A stretch of 64,000 bases of DNA, from positions 1 to 64,000 of the forward strand of contig CAOJUE010000010.1 of NCBI GenBank assembly GCA_948443845.1. The letters run 5' to 3'. This stretch comes from an uncultured Eubacteriales bacterium (lineage in GTDB: Bacteria; Bacillota; Clostridia; TANB77; CAG-508). Shown here piece after piece: positions 17,138-26,600 of the stretch (within the stretch, counting starts at the first letter, position 1; every line of letters starts with the position of its first letter). The notes under the pieces are model-generated. The model was given only the letters and a program-made list of their open reading frames with translations. It searched no databases and had not been told where the DNA came from. Both the position numbers and the translations under genes were made by a program.

Positions 17138-17485
17138 CTACTTTGAATTACTTAATAAAAACGATAGATAACTGTCAATATGAGATTTATCTTTATTGGA
17201 TAATGCATTATATTTTGAAATGATATCAGCATTGTGGTTGCTTGATAAATATTTGATAGGTGTTTCTACATCAGTCAAGCCTAGTAAATAATCAACAGAG
17301 CAGTTGAAGTATTTAGAAAGACTTACAAGCATATTAACTTGTGGAAAAGAAGAACCTAATTCATAACGAGAAATCAGTTCTTGCGTAACGCCTAAATCAG
17401 TGGCTAGTTTAACTTGTGTAATGTTTCTTTTTTCTCTAATTTTTCTTAAATTATCTAGTTTTTCTATTGATTTAGTTTCGTCCAT
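17138..17485 (-). CDS. XRE-family (Cro/CI-type) transcriptional repressor
   Basis: 115 residues. A helix-turn-helix at about 12-65 (LRKIREKRNITQVKLATDLGVTQELISRYELG) continues to SLSKYFNCSVDYLLGL, the common single-domain XRE layout, plus a short C-terminal tail of unknown use. The gene is divergent from the one at 17631, and the space between holds a 16 bp inverted repeat likely to be its operator. It probably represses both itself and the rightward gene, an element-maintenance switch by analogy with phage repressors. Confidence 0.85.
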   Translation of the reverse strand: MDETKSIEKLDNLRKIREKRNITQVKLATDLGVTQELISRYELGSSFPQVNMLVSLSKYFNCSVDYLLGLTDVETPIKYLSSNHNADIISKYNALSNKDKSHIDSYLSFLLSNSK

Positions 17486-17517
17486 AAAAACACCTCCATA
17501 ATATACAAATTAATTAT

Positions 17518-17576
17518 ACAAGTTATTCTCATATTTGGCAGAAACTATGATTGTTGAAAGTATGAGAATGACTTGT
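17518..17576. promoter_or_regulatory. Divergent operator: 16 bp inverted repeat
   Basis: ACAAGTTATTCTCATA (17518-17533) and TATGAGAATGACTTGT (17561-17576) are inverted copies matching at 15 of 16 positions, 27 bases apart, between the XRE repressor and the gene at 17631. The right arm borders the rightward promoter. They are best read as two binding half-sets for the XRE protein. Confidence 0.65.
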
Positions 17577-17630
17577 TAAAAAAATTAAAATATGATAGTA
17601 TGAAGAAAAATAATTAAGGAAATGAAATGT

Positions 17631-18717
17631 ATGAAGATTCAAGATGTGAAAAATTTAGAAAATAAATTAATGCTATTTCTTGTTGATGAATGTGTGTTAG
17701 ATAAGGAAAATAATAAGCATTACTTTATTGAAGATTTTTGTAAAAATAAGTTTGAGTGTTATGAGATTGAAAATGAAATTATATGTGCGAATAAGAAAAA
17801 TATGCTTATATTAGTAGATACAACAATAAATGATAAAGAATATTTGTTTAATGTAAGTGTTTTATTAGAATATAGTAAAATTAATTTTGTTATCGGAACA
17901 GAAGATATTATTGAGGTTTTTAGAAGTATTAAATTTAAGGGAATTGAAAATGAAATTAAGAATTTCAACAAGAAAATTGATGAGCTAGAAATAAAAATGG
18001 ATAATGCGTATTTAGTAAATAACCTAGAAACAGCAAAACAATATAATACTGAAAGAGTAGAATTATTACTAATGCGTGATATGTTGTTAAAAAATGATAG
18101 ATTTTTTTGTATTGCAGATGTTAGAGAAGATGTAATAGAAATATTGCTAGAATTATGCGCACATCATAATTTTGAGAAGGAATCTCAATTATTCAAGTAT
18201 TTAAAAGAGAATTATATCAATGTTATTTTTAAAAATTATGCTAAATTGTTGATTTATTTGCAAGATAAAAAAGTACCAATAAACTATGTGAAACGGCAGT
18301 TTAAGAAATTATACAAAAGAAGAACAGAAAGAATATGAAATTAGAATAGATTCAGAAATAAGTAAATATTATATGAAAAACGATATAATCCTTTCATTAT
18401 ATAAAAGGGAATGGGAGATTTTTAAATTAGTAAAAGAAATCTATCCCAAAGCGATTAATCATTATTATCCTAAATTCTTGAACAAACAGCACTATGATAT
18501 ATATATTCCAGAGTTAAATGTGGCAATAGAACATCAAGGAAAACAACATTATGAGGAAATTGAATTTTTTGGGAGTTTAAAAGAAATTCAAAAAAGAGAT
18601 GAAAGAAAAGTAAAATTAAGTGAAGAAAATAATATAATTTTAATTTATTGGAAATACGATGAGCTAATTAATAAGAAAGTATTAGAAGAAAAACTAAATA
18701 CACATAGTAAATTTTGA
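17631..18717 (+). CDS. Two-domain protein with C-terminal Vsr/PD-(D/E)XK-like nuclease, read through a +1 shift
   Basis: Start ATG 17631 (AAGGAA at good spacing; a closer ATG at 17622 is poorly placed). The first frame encodes about 221 residues of unrecognised, helical, charged protein and reaches an in-frame CGG at 18294. Omitting the C gives VKGSLRNYTKEE and runs on without a stop to 18717, for 361 residues. The C-terminal 110 residues contain KQHYDIYIPELNVAIEHQGKQH, ending in a KVKLSEENNIILIYW strand, the pattern of Vsr-like/DUF2726-type endonucleases with Asp, Glu and QxK. Read separately, the nuclease half would start at 18373 with no ribosome site. Function unknown; a defence or recombination nuclease is plausible. 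Confidence 0.75.
18294..18296 (+). other. +1 frameshift site, AAA CGG C
   Basis: The upstream frame has NYVK then CGG; dropping the C gives GGC (Gly) and opens the nuclease-domain frame. The unshifted frame stops at 18338. Confidence 0.75.
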
Positions 18718-18766
18718 AATTATTTATTATATGACTGAATAAAAAATAATTTAAAGAGGTAGAAAT

Positions 18767-19753
18767 ATGGATTTATATGAAAAAAATGGAAATTGCATTT
18801 ATATTTTGAATGTACTAAAAAAATATACAGATAGTGAGCATACACTTGCTTCAACAGAAATAGCAGAAAAAGTAAAAGAAATTTATAATGTTGAGATTGA
18901 CCCGAGAACAGTTAGAAGAAACATTAATTTATTGAAGTATAAATTAAATTACGATATTAGTACGAGAGAAGAAAACGGAAAGGGATATTATATAACGCGA
19001 AATCCAGAGACTGATTTTGAAATAGGAGAAATACGAGCAATTATTGATACTTTTAGTTATTCGAATTATATCGTTCCAAGTGTGGCCGAAAATATTATAA
19101 AGAAATGTAAGAACTTGCAAAATATTTATGAAAATCAGAATTTGAGAAATTATAGAGTTTTTGCGAAAAATGGTAAAACGGAAAATATGGAAGTGATAAA
19201 AAATATTGAAGATATTTCAGAAGCAATACAAAAATTGAACAAGATAGAATTTGAATATTGGAAATATAAGATTGATAAAAAGTTTGAGTTTGCTTTAAGC
19301 AAAACTTATAAAGTTACTCCATATGCGATGGTTTATAGTGAGCAAGAGTTCTATTTGATAGGAATAAAGGAGGGAAAAGATAATTTTCAGTTTTTTAGAC
19401 TGGATAGAATTAAGAATATAAAGCAACTTGCTGAAAAAAGAGAGATAGGGAAAACAGAAAGTGAGATTGAAAATTTTGCTAATTCAAGCATAGAAATGTT
19501 TGCAGGGAAAATTGAAAAGATAGAGGCAATTTGTGATAATCCGTTATTGAATCCTGTTATAGATAAATTCGGAAAGAATATTACGATTATAAAAAACGAT
19601 GAGAATACATTCAAATTAATTTTAGATACTGACAGAAATGGATTTTTATATTGGGCATTAAAGAATATAAGAGAAGTGGAGATTATACAACCGATTTCTT
19701 TGAGAAATGAAATAAAAGAGATTATTAAAATGGCTAATCAAAAATATGAGTAA
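18767..19753 (+). CDS. WYL-domain transcriptional regulator
   Basis: 328 residues, behind AAAGAGG. An N-terminal winged helix (about 10-75: LASTEIAEKVKEIYNVEIDPRTVRRNINLLK) is followed by a WYL domain (about 145-235: TPYAMVYSEQEFYLIGI, FRLDRIKNI) and a WYL C-terminal extension. WYL domains bind nucleic-acid ligands such as single-stranded DNA, and these regulators often control defence or DNA-repair loci. It may regulate the element's GTGACC-type promoters, but that is speculation. Confidence 0.85.
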   Translation: MDLYEKNGNCIYILNVLKKYTDSEHTLASTEIAEKVKEIYNVEIDPRTVRRNINLLKYKLNYDISTREENGKGYYITRNPETDFEIGEIRAIIDTFSYSNYIVPSVAENIIKKCKNLQNIYENQNLRNYRVFAKNGKTENMEVIKNIEDISEAIQKLNKIEFEYWKYKIDKKFEFALSKTYKVTPYAMVYSEQEFYLIGIKEGKDNFQFFRLDRIKNIKQLAEKREIGKTESEIENFANSSIEMFAGKIEKIEAICDNPLLNPVIDKFGKNITIIKNDENTFKLILDTDRNGFLYWALKNIREVEIIQPISLRNEIKEIIKMANQKYE

Positions 19754-19762
19754 AAACATTTT

Positions 19763-19803
19763 GTGACCAAGCACATTGAAAATTAAATAGGAATGAATAT
19801 AAT
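19763..19803 (+). promoter_or_regulatory. GTGACC box plus promoter for the gene at 19838
   Basis: TGTGACCAA (GTGACC 19763-19768), 7 bases, TTGAAA (19776-19781), 16 bases, TATAAT (19798-19803). This is the clearest member of the family. Confidence 0.7.
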
Positions 19804-19837
19804 TAGTTTATCGAAAATTATTGAAAGAGGTAATTGT

Positions 19838-20161
19838 ATGGAAGAGTTTGAAAAAGATGAAATGTTTAGATATTTAAAACATTTTGACAAGATTTTTAGT
19901 ACAAAATTAGAAAATAATTTGAACATAGATAAACTAATTTTATTTTTTACGGGATTTAAACGAATGATTGATGAGATTGATTTACAAACTGATGATTATT
20001 TAGATATACAAAAAGAAAAATTAGATTTGATTGAGAAATTTAATTTTAATGAAGAACAGATGAAATGCTTTCATAAATATTGTGAATTGGAAAGTAAAAC
20101 TGCTGAAATATATAGAAAAGAGATTATGCTGTTTGAGTATATATTTATGGAATTTTTTTGA
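19838..20161 (+). CDS. Small acidic helical protein, unknown
   Basis: 107 residues from ATG 19838, behind GAAAGAGG; the promoter at 19776-19803 rules out the earlier in-frame starts. It is Glu/Lys/Phe-rich and predicted to be all helical, with no recognised domain. It is expressed from its own GTGACC promoter. A small regulator or inhibitor is possible, not supported further. The 212 bases that follow hold no gene I can see. Confidence 0.55.
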   Translation: MEEFEKDEMFRYLKHFDKIFSTKLENNLNIDKLILFFTGFKRMIDEIDLQTDDYLDIQKEKLDLIEKFNFNEEQMKCFHKYCELESKTAEIYRKEIMLFEYIFMEFF

Positions 20162-20373
20162 GATAGTCTAGAATCACGAGAATGACGCGAGATGAATTTA
20201 AATCTAAAAGAAAATAAATTATACAGAAAGAAAAATTGAAGGATTTTAGTAGAGATTATGAAATTGAAATATGAATATGAGAGATGATTGTATAAAATAT
20301 AAAAAATACTTGTTTTTATTTTGAATAAATGATATACTTGTGCTAAATAATATTTAGCGAGGTGTATTAGTTT

Positions 20374-21186
20374 ATGATGGAAGATAGATTGAAAAAATTG
20401 AGTAAAATGATTTTATTTAACGATATGAATTCAAGTACAGATGAAGCAAGATATAGTGATAACCGAAGATTATATAATATAAGTGAGAAGGTAAAAGATG
20501 ATAAAACAAGAAAGAAAATAATAGTAATGGGCATAAATCCTTCGGAAAGTAATGATAAAAAAGATTCTGATAGAGATAAGAACTATTTAGAATATGTTCC
20601 AAATGCTTCGGAAAATTTAAATAAAGAATTAAGAAAGAAAAATCTTATTAATATAGGATATTTTAAACCCAATTATGAGTTATTTGAAAAAGTACAAATG
20701 ACTTGGATACTATTTGAAGATAGTATAGAAAGTATTAAAAGTATTTCAAAAAAAATAGATACATCATTTGAGTTTGACACTGATAATAAGAAAGAAGATT
20801 TATTAATATTTGCCGATTTAATATATTATCATAATAAGCAACAAAAAAATATAGAAAAAATATTAAATGAAACTTATTCAAAAGGTGAGCGAGAGAAATT
20901 GCGAAAGAATATTCAAAATATGATTATGAAACATATAGAAATGTTTGACCCAAAATTAATTGTTGTAACAAATGCTTATGCTTCAAATTTAATATATGAA
21001 TCATTCGCGGCTAAAGAAAATGAAAAATATGATGTAAAAGAAAAAATAGAAGATGATGTTATAAAAGTAAAAAATGTACCAATAATTCTTTCAGGTATGG
21101 TTTCAGGGCAAAGGGCTTTAGATAAATATTCTTATTATAGACTAAAGAAAAGAATAAGTGAAGTTTATCAAAATGAATGTAATTAG
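20374..21186 (+). CDS. Uracil-DNA-glycosylase-fold (DUF1643-like) protein
   Basis: 270 residues, behind GCGAGGTG. The stretch IIVMGINPSESNDKKDSD resembles the NPS motif of the DUF1643/UDG-like family, and DPKLIVVTNAYASNLIY plus VPIILSGMVSGQRALDKYS match the later strand and His/Ser loop positions only loosely. The acid-rich middle is an insertion. These proteins have a UDG-like Rossmann fold and unknown substrates. An extended -10 (TGATATACT near 20330) probably drives it. Confidence 0.55.
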   Translation: MMEDRLKKLSKMILFNDMNSSTDEARYSDNRRLYNISEKVKDDKTRKKIIVMGINPSESNDKKDSDRDKNYLEYVPNASENLNKELRKKNLINIGYFKPNYELFEKVQMTWILFEDSIESIKSISKKIDTSFEFDTDNKKEDLLIFADLIYYHNKQQKNIEKILNETYSKGEREKLRKNIQNMIMKHIEMFDPKLIVVTNAYASNLIYESFAAKENEKYDVKEKIEDDVIKVKNVPIILSGMVSGQRALDKYSYYRLKKRISEVYQNECN

Positions 21187-21206
21187 ATGTAAAAAGGAGA
21201 AAAATT

Positions 21207-22712
21207 ATGAGATGTAGTAAATGTAACAAAGAAATATCTGACGAAAGCAAATTTTGCCAATATTGTGGAGAGACAATAAATGACGATAAACAAAGTGATA
21301 CCCAAACAGAAAAAGAAGATGTAAAGAAAACAGCAATTGCACTTAACCAAAAAGTGATAATAAGCGTAGGTGTAGTTATATGTGCAATTTTAATTATAGT
21401 TGCGATTTGCCTAAATAAAGATTTGTTCAATACTAATGAAGATACATCAAAAGTAGTACAAACAAGTGCAAATATACAGACACATAATGACAATATTAGT
21501 TTTTATAATATGAAAAATGCGAATGAGGAATATACAAACGAACAAAAGGCAATTTTAGACTACTTTGATAATGACTATTTTGAGATTTATTATAAATGTG
21601 ATGAATTACAAAGATACCCAGAGGTATTTAAAAATGCTAAGATTGCATTTCATATTTCTGTAAAAAAAGTTTTAAAGTCGGATTCAGATGAATTTATTTT
21701 AATAGGTTACATATGCGATTTTATTTATGGCGATACGGACCAATTGCCATTGGAAGAAAATGACCAATCGAAGTTAATTGTTGTGAAAGGTAATCAGTTA
21801 GCAAAAAGAATAATGGAAGGAGACGAGAGAACGATATATGGTAGATATATCGATACAGATACTTATGAAGTTGATGGAAAAACGTATATATTACCTACAG
21901 TTGAGACTTTAAAAGTAGTTGAAACAAATTATTTAAAATATGATTTTGATACAGTAAATACTATTGCAAAAACAATTTTTGGTAATGATATAAAATTATC
22001 TACTCCAGAAATAGAAGAACGTTATGATGAACCATATGGAATTTATGGTACAGAGAATCCTGACAATTTTTATGTCATAACATTAGATAATCAATCAAAT
22101 TCAAATTTTAAATATTTTGATATATATACCAACAGAACAAATATATCGTATGACCCAAAATACAATGAGATAGCAGAAGGCACGACTAAGAAATTATTTA
22201 TATCAGCAGATTTTGAACATTTTATTGTAACAACTTATGACAGTGGCTTGAAACACGTTTATATAGAATATTATGACAAAGCGTACAATAAGATTTGGAC
22301 GAGAGAATTCTCCTATAATTCAGATATAATCAATGAAAGTCCAATGGATTATACAACTGATAAAATGGCAATTGTAGTTGATAATGATTTATATTTAATA
22401 AATTTGGAAAATGGCGAAGATATAATTGAACCAGTAATCGTAAGTTCATCTACCGAAAGAGTAAATATGATGTCAGATGGAGTATTATTAATAGGTAGTG
22501 ATAGTAAGGACACAATTATGAAAGTTGATTATAGCGGAAATATTTTATATAGAAATAATGTATCCTTGTCACAATATGCAGTATATTACACATATATGCA
22601 AGTAGTAAATGATAAAATAGTAATAGTTTATGATGTAGGTTCTGAAACGGAGAGTGCTCATTATAAATATGTTGTTTTAAATAGTGATGGAAAAGTAGAA
22701 TTAGAATCTTAA
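21207..22712 (+). CDS. Zinc-ribbon membrane protein with large outer domain
   Basis: 501 residues, behind AAAAGGAG. The N-terminal zinc ribbon has Cys3, Cys6, Cys17, Cys20 (CSKCNKE...CQYCGE). A short linker is followed by one membrane helix (about 46-70) and a 430-residue outer region. The last 200 residues contain repeated strands (KHVYIEYYDKAYNKIWTREF, IMKVDYSGNILYRNN, YKYVVLNSDGKVELE) suggestive of a beta-propeller or PQQ-like fold. Function unknown; a surface sensor or host-interaction protein is possible. Confidence 0.7.
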   Translation: MRCSKCNKEISDESKFCQYCGETINDDKQSDTQTEKEDVKKTAIALNQKVIISVGVVICAILIIVAICLNKDLFNTNEDTSKVVQTSANIQTHNDNISFYNMKNANEEYTNEQKAILDYFDNDYFEIYYKCDELQRYPEVFKNAKIAFHISVKKVLKSDSDEFILIGYICDFIYGDTDQLPLEENDQSKLIVVKGNQLAKRIMEGDERTIYGRYIDTDTYEVDGKTYILPTVETLKVVETNYLKYDFDTVNTIAKTIFGNDIKLSTPEIEERYDEPYGIYGTENPDNFYVITLDNQSNSNFKYFDIYTNRTNISYDPKYNEIAEGTTKKLFISADFEHFIVTTYDSGLKHVYIEYYDKAYNKIWTREFSYNSDIINESPMDYTTDKMAIVVDNDLYLINLENGEDIIEPVIVSSSTERVNMMSDGVLLIGSDSKDTIMKVDYSGNILYRNNVSLSQYAVYYTYMQVVNDKIVIVYDVGSETESAHYKYVVLNSDGKVELES

Positions 22713-22769
22713 AAAATGCTGTTCAAAAAAATATATTTTAAAAATCTTTTTAATATTTTTTCCAAAATA

Positions 22770-22798
22770 TTGTAAATACTACTATTATATGTTATAAT
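22770..22798 (+). promoter_or_regulatory. Promoter of the first toxin-antitoxin operon
   Basis: TTGTAA (22770-22775), 17 bases, TATAAT (22793-22798). Confidence 0.65.
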
Positions 22799-22826
22799 TA
22801 TAATAATATAAAGGAGCGTGAATATT

Positions 22827-23069
22827 ATGCAAAGAGAAATTAGTGTTAGAGAAGTTGAAAAAACTTTGAATGAAGATATTAATGACACCATTTTTGTAAA
22901 GAGAGAAAATAAAGAGGATGTTGTAATAATGAGCATTGAAGAATATAAGAAAATGGCAGAAAAGAATTTAATAGAGAAATTGAAAAAGGCAGAAAAGCAA
23001 ATAGAAAATGGAGAAGTTACTGACGCAGAAACTGTCTTTGCAGAAATGAGGGCAAAATATGGATACTAA
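22827..23069 (+). CDS. Phd/YefM-type antitoxin
   Basis: 80 residues. ATG 22827 is ten bases from AAGGAG; a GTG at 22818 is too close. The N-terminal domain REISVREVEKTLNEDINDTIFVKRENKEDVVIMSIEEYKKM is the Phd/YefM fold that dimerises and binds the operator, and the flexible, charged C-terminal half would wrap the toxin. It overlaps the toxin gene by 11 bases, the usual translational coupling. Confidence 0.85.
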   Translation: MQREISVREVEKTLNEDINDTIFVKRENKEDVVIMSIEEYKKMAEKNLIEKLKKAEKQIENGEVTDAETVFAEMRAKYGY

Positions 23070-23385
23070 TGGACAGCAATATAAAATTGTTTTTACGAAC
23101 GATGCCATAATAGAAATGGACAGTATTAATCATTATATTACTAAAAATTTATATAATTCTCAGGCAGCAAGCAGATTAATGGAAAAAGTAGAAGAAGCTA
23201 TATATGGGTTAAAAGATATGCCGAGAAAGTATGCAGTTATCAAGAAATATGAGGAATTGAACCTTCAATATAGAAGAATAGTAATAAATAATTATGCTGT
23301 TCTTTATACGATAGACGAAGAAGAAAAAACACTATATATTGTACATATGTATTATGGGGAGAGAAATTTTTTAAATAATTTGTAG
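23059..23385 (+). CDS. RelE/ParE-family toxin
   Basis: 108 residues, overlapping the antitoxin. The fold pattern is YKIVFTNDAIIEMDSINHYI, then SRLMEKVEEAIYGL, YRRIVINNYAVLYTIDEEEKTLYIVHMYYGERNF: the beta-hairpin and final strand with an Arg-Arg pair typical of RelE/ParE toxins. Members cut mRNA on the ribosome (RelE) or poison gyrase (ParE); sequence alone does not decide which. With its antitoxin it probably stabilises the element. Confidence 0.85.
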   Translation: MDTNGQQYKIVFTNDAIIEMDSINHYITKNLYNSQAASRLMEKVEEAIYGLKDMPRKYAVIKKYEELNLQYRRIVINNYAVLYTIDEEEKTLYIVHMYYGERNFLNNL

Positions 23386-23541
23386 AATACTAACTTAGTT
23401 TTAAGAATACTGGTTGAAATGCATTAGTATTTCTATGTTCAAAAAAATATACATTTTTAGGGTAATAGGAGCAAATAATTTGGATATACAAAAGTTAATG
23501 TTGGTACAAGATATAAAATTAAATAGGAGATGAGAATATAA

Positions 23542-23796
23542 ATGAATTTAGACAAAGACGAAATACTTGAAAAAGCAAAAGCATTGCTTAAAGAAGAAAT
23601 GAATAGGTTTACATATGCAGCTTGTGTTGAAAATTTAGGAATAGAATCTATTAATGATGATAAAATCGTTTTAATTGCACAGTCAAAAGAACATAAAGAT
23701 AACGTTGAAAGAAGATTATATGACCTTTTAGAAAATACTTTTAAATTTGTAATTAAAAAAGATTGCGAATTGGAAGTAATTCTGAAGGAAGAATAA
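23542..23796 (+). CDS. Orphan DnaA domain-I-like protein
   Basis: 84 residues, start behind AGGAGATG. It resembles the DnaA N-terminal oligomerisation/helicase-loading domain: EEMNRFTYAACVENLGIESINDDKIVLIAQSKEHKDNVERRLYDLL, then a strand ending ELEVIL, with the alpha-alpha-beta-beta-alpha-beta order. There is no AAA+ or DNA-binding part. Stand-alone copies could bind DnaA or DnaB and steer host replication initiation or load helicase on the element. It sits between two toxin-antitoxin operons, about 4 kb from the primase genes. Confidence 0.6.
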   Translation: MNLDKDEILEKAKALLKEEMNRFTYAACVENLGIESINDDKIVLIAQSKEHKDNVERRLYDLLENTFKFVIKKDCELEVILKEE

Positions 23797-23896
23797 ATAA
23801 TTAATATTATATGAAATAATATACCAATTCTATCAATAGAGTTGGTATATTTCTATATCCAAAAAACTATAATTAAATGAATAGCAATAAATTGAT

Positions 23897-23933
23897 AAAA
23901 AAGATGTTCAAAAACGTTTGAATGTCTTTTTTT
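23897..23933 (+). terminator. Terminator after the DnaA-like gene
   Basis: AAAAAAGATGTTCAAA / TTTGAATGTCTTTTTT with a small loop and two central mismatches, then T-rich sequence. A weaker hairpin (ATACCAA...TTGGTAT) precedes it near 23821. Confidence 0.65.
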
Positions 23934-24057
23934 GGATATGTTCAAAAAATTTTTAACTTTTTTGTATATGTTATTGAGAAAATAATTTTAAAAATGTATA
24001 GATTTTTAAAAAGAAAAATGATATAATATTATTATAAGTTTACTAGGAGGAATTAGT

Positions 24058-24300
24058 ATGTCTATCGAAAAACAAAAATTATACAACGAAATTGAAACTT
24101 TACCAGAAGAACTTACCAATCAAGTTATTGACTTTATTGAATATTTAAAATTATCACATATAGATACAGAAGCGCCAGATAGTGTAACAATAAAAAGCAA
24201 AAAAGATTTAAAAGAAAAGTTACAAAAAGGACTAGATGATATAAAAGCAAACAAAGTGTATTCTTTGGATGATGTTTTTGCTAAAATAGACAATATGTAA
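24058..24300 (+). CDS. Antitoxin of a RelE/ParE module (DUF2281-like)
   Basis: 80 residues, behind TAGGAGG. It has the N-terminal pattern LYNEIETLPEELTNQVIDFIEYLK, common in DUF2281/VapB-like antitoxins, and an acidic-basic C-terminal tail ending SLDDVFAKIDNM, similar to the tail of Phd-like partners. It ends 15 bases before the toxin gene. Confidence 0.75.
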   Translation: MSIEKQKLYNEIETLPEELTNQVIDFIEYLKLSHIDTEAPDSVTIKSKKDLKEKLQKGLDDIKANKVYSLDDVFAKIDNM

Positions 24301-24315
24301 AAGATTGGAGCAATT

Positions 24316-24642
24316 ATGATGAAAAAATATAGAGTGGAAATGTCTGAAACTGCTCAGCAAGATTTAGAAAATATTATTTTCTATCTTCGATACAATTTGT
24401 CAGGAGATATTATAGCAGACAAATATAAGATTTTATTTAAACAAGAACTAAGAAATTTAGAAAATGTGGCAGAAAGTATGCCTATTTTAGATGAAGAATT
24501 AACTGGTCATAAAGATATTAGAAAAATCAATGTAAGAAATTATATCGTATTTTATACAGTTGATGAAGAAAATTCTAAAGCATTTGTGGTAAGAATAGGA
24601 CACGCTTTTATGGATTGGGAGAAATATTTGAAAGATGAATAG
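24316..24642 (+). CDS. RelE/ParE-family toxin (second)
   Basis: 108 residues. YRVEMSETAQQDLENIIFYLRYN, then KYKILFKQELRNLENV and RKINVRNYIVFYTVDEENSKAFVVRIGHAFMDWEKYL give the ParE/RelE order, with the Arg-bearing strand and final catalytic-side loop. ATG 24316 or 24319 are both usable. It is the second such pair within 1.8 kb; the two toxins are only distantly alike. Confidence 0.82.
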   Translation: MMKKYRVEMSETAQQDLENIIFYLRYNLSGDIIADKYKILFKQELRNLENVAESMPILDEELTGHKDIRKINVRNYIVFYTVDEENSKAFVVRIGHAFMDWEKYLKDE

Positions 24643-24725
24643 AGTGTAGAAATATTTTGAGTTTAGAGATGAATTCAAAATATTTTTTTATGTTTAAAAG
24701 TTTTTTAACTTTTTGAATAAAAATA

Positions 24726-24754
24726 TGTACATTCTTGTGTTGACATAATATAAT
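24726..24754 (+). promoter_or_regulatory. Element promoter, TGTACA-N17-TATAAT, for the resolvase
   Basis: TATGTACA (TGTACA 24726-24731), 17 bases, TATAAT (24749-24754). It is preceded by TTTTTTAACTTTTT, which also precedes the 31919 promoter. Confidence 0.6.
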
Positions 24755-24756
24755 AA

Positions 24757-25376
<620 letters not shown>

Positions 25377-25442
25377 ATAGTTATTGTATAGTTAATAAAA
25401 ATATGTTATAATAAATATAGATAGTAAAAAGGGAGGGTTTCA

Positions 25443-25682
25443 GTGAGTTTTGAATTACAAAAAGTAGAAAACTACAAGGAAGAAATTTTGGAAAAATGCT
25501 TACCAAGTTATTTAGAAAGAGACTTACAAAATCTAAAAGAAGGAATTGCAAATCAAGTAAGTTATTTAGATTGCTTAATCAATGAATTACAAGGGTCAGT
25601 CAATAGTGCTTTTGTGGACGGAGATATAACAGAAGAACAATGCGATTATTTATATAAAAGATATATAAGAATGGAGATATAA
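25443..25682 (+). CDS. Small acidic partner gene of a HipA-like kinase
   Basis: 79 residues. GTG start behind GGGAGGG. All-helical and acidic (ILEKCLPSYLERDLQNLKEG...ITEEQCDYLYKRYI). It ends one base before the kinase gene, a constant pairing that suggests a partner or antitoxin-like role, though its sequence does not resemble HipB. Confidence 0.6.
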   Translation: MSFELQKVENYKEEILEKCLPSYLERDLQNLKEGIANQVSYLDCLINELQGSVNSAFVDGDITEEQCDYLYKRYIRMEI

Positions 25683-25683
25683 A

Positions 25684-26574
25684 ATGATAGATTTTACGAA
25701 TTGTGAGATAAATAATTTCAAATATTACGGTGGAAAGAACGGAGGAAAAATATGTATTGTATATAACGATGAAGACTACATGTTAAAATTTCCAAGTGCC
25801 AATGATGGTATAGTAGAACAAGAATATTCTAACAGTTGCATTTCAGAATATGTAACTTGTCATATTATAAAGACGTTAGGGTTAAATGTTCAAGAAACAT
25901 TATTAGGAAAATATCATTTGAATGGAAACGAAAAAATAGTGGTAGCGTGTAAGGATTTTACTTCTAATGGAACAATATTAAAGCAATTTGCAGAACTTAA
26001 AAATAGCCAAATAGAAACTTCTAAAAATGGATATGGTACGGAATTAGAAGAAGTGTTAGAAACAATAGAAAATCAACTAATTTATGATGTAAAACAATTA
26101 AAAGAATTTTTTTGGGATATGTTTATTGCTGACAGTTTAGTCGGAAACTTTGACAGACATAATGGAAATTGGGGCTTTTTGATAAATGAAAATTTAAAGA
26201 AAATTGAAATTGCACCGATTTATGATTGTGCATCGTGTTTGTATCCACAATTAACAGATAGTAAAATATCTGAAATTATTGACAAAGACGAAGAGATAGA
26301 AGCAAGAGTATTTATTTTTCCAACATCAGCATTAAAGAAAAATGATAAAAAAATTAATTACTTTGAATACATAAATAGTTTAAAAAATGAAGATTGTAAT
26401 ATGGCGTTGGCAAGAATGTTTCCTAAAATAGATATGGTAAAAATAACTGGAATTATTGACGAAACACCATTTATTTCAGATGTTAGAAAAGAATTTTATA
26501 AAAAAATTGTAAAAATGAGATATGAAAAGATATTAAAAAATAGTTATGATAAATGGCAAAGAGAAATAAGTTGA
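25684..26574 (+). CDS. HipA/CtkA-like protein kinase
   Basis: 296 residues. The fold of HipA-type kinases is visible: KICIVYNDEDYMLKFPS (nucleotide-binding lysine region), a central helical block, then DSLVGNFDRHNGNWGFL (catalytic loop, N-x-D-x-H-x-x-N) and IAPIYDCASCLYP (metal-binding Asp, DFG-like). The N-terminal beta domain of classical HipA is missing, so it is closer to the compact CtkA type. Such kinases phosphorylate host targets (HipA acts on glutamyl-tRNA synthetase) and cause dormancy; target unknown here. Confidence 0.8.
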   Translation: MIDFTNCEINNFKYYGGKNGGKICIVYNDEDYMLKFPSANDGIVEQEYSNSCISEYVTCHIIKTLGLNVQETLLGKYHLNGNEKIVVACKDFTSNGTILKQFAELKNSQIETSKNGYGTELEEVLETIENQLIYDVKQLKEFFWDMFIADSLVGNFDRHNGNWGFLINENLKKIEIAPIYDCASCLYPQLTDSKISEIIDKDEEIEARVFIFPTSALKKNDKKINYFEYINSLKNEDCNMALARMFPKIDMVKITGIIDETPFISDVRKEFYKKIVKMRYEKILKNSYDKWQREIS

Positions 26575-26600
26575 AATTTGTAGAAAAATATATTGAAGGT

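Noticed and set aside
13119..19803. GTGACC boxes as integron attC sites or cassette ends
   Set aside because: There is no integron integrase, the boxes are not flanked by inverted cores, and each is next to a promoter, so regulatory sites fit better.
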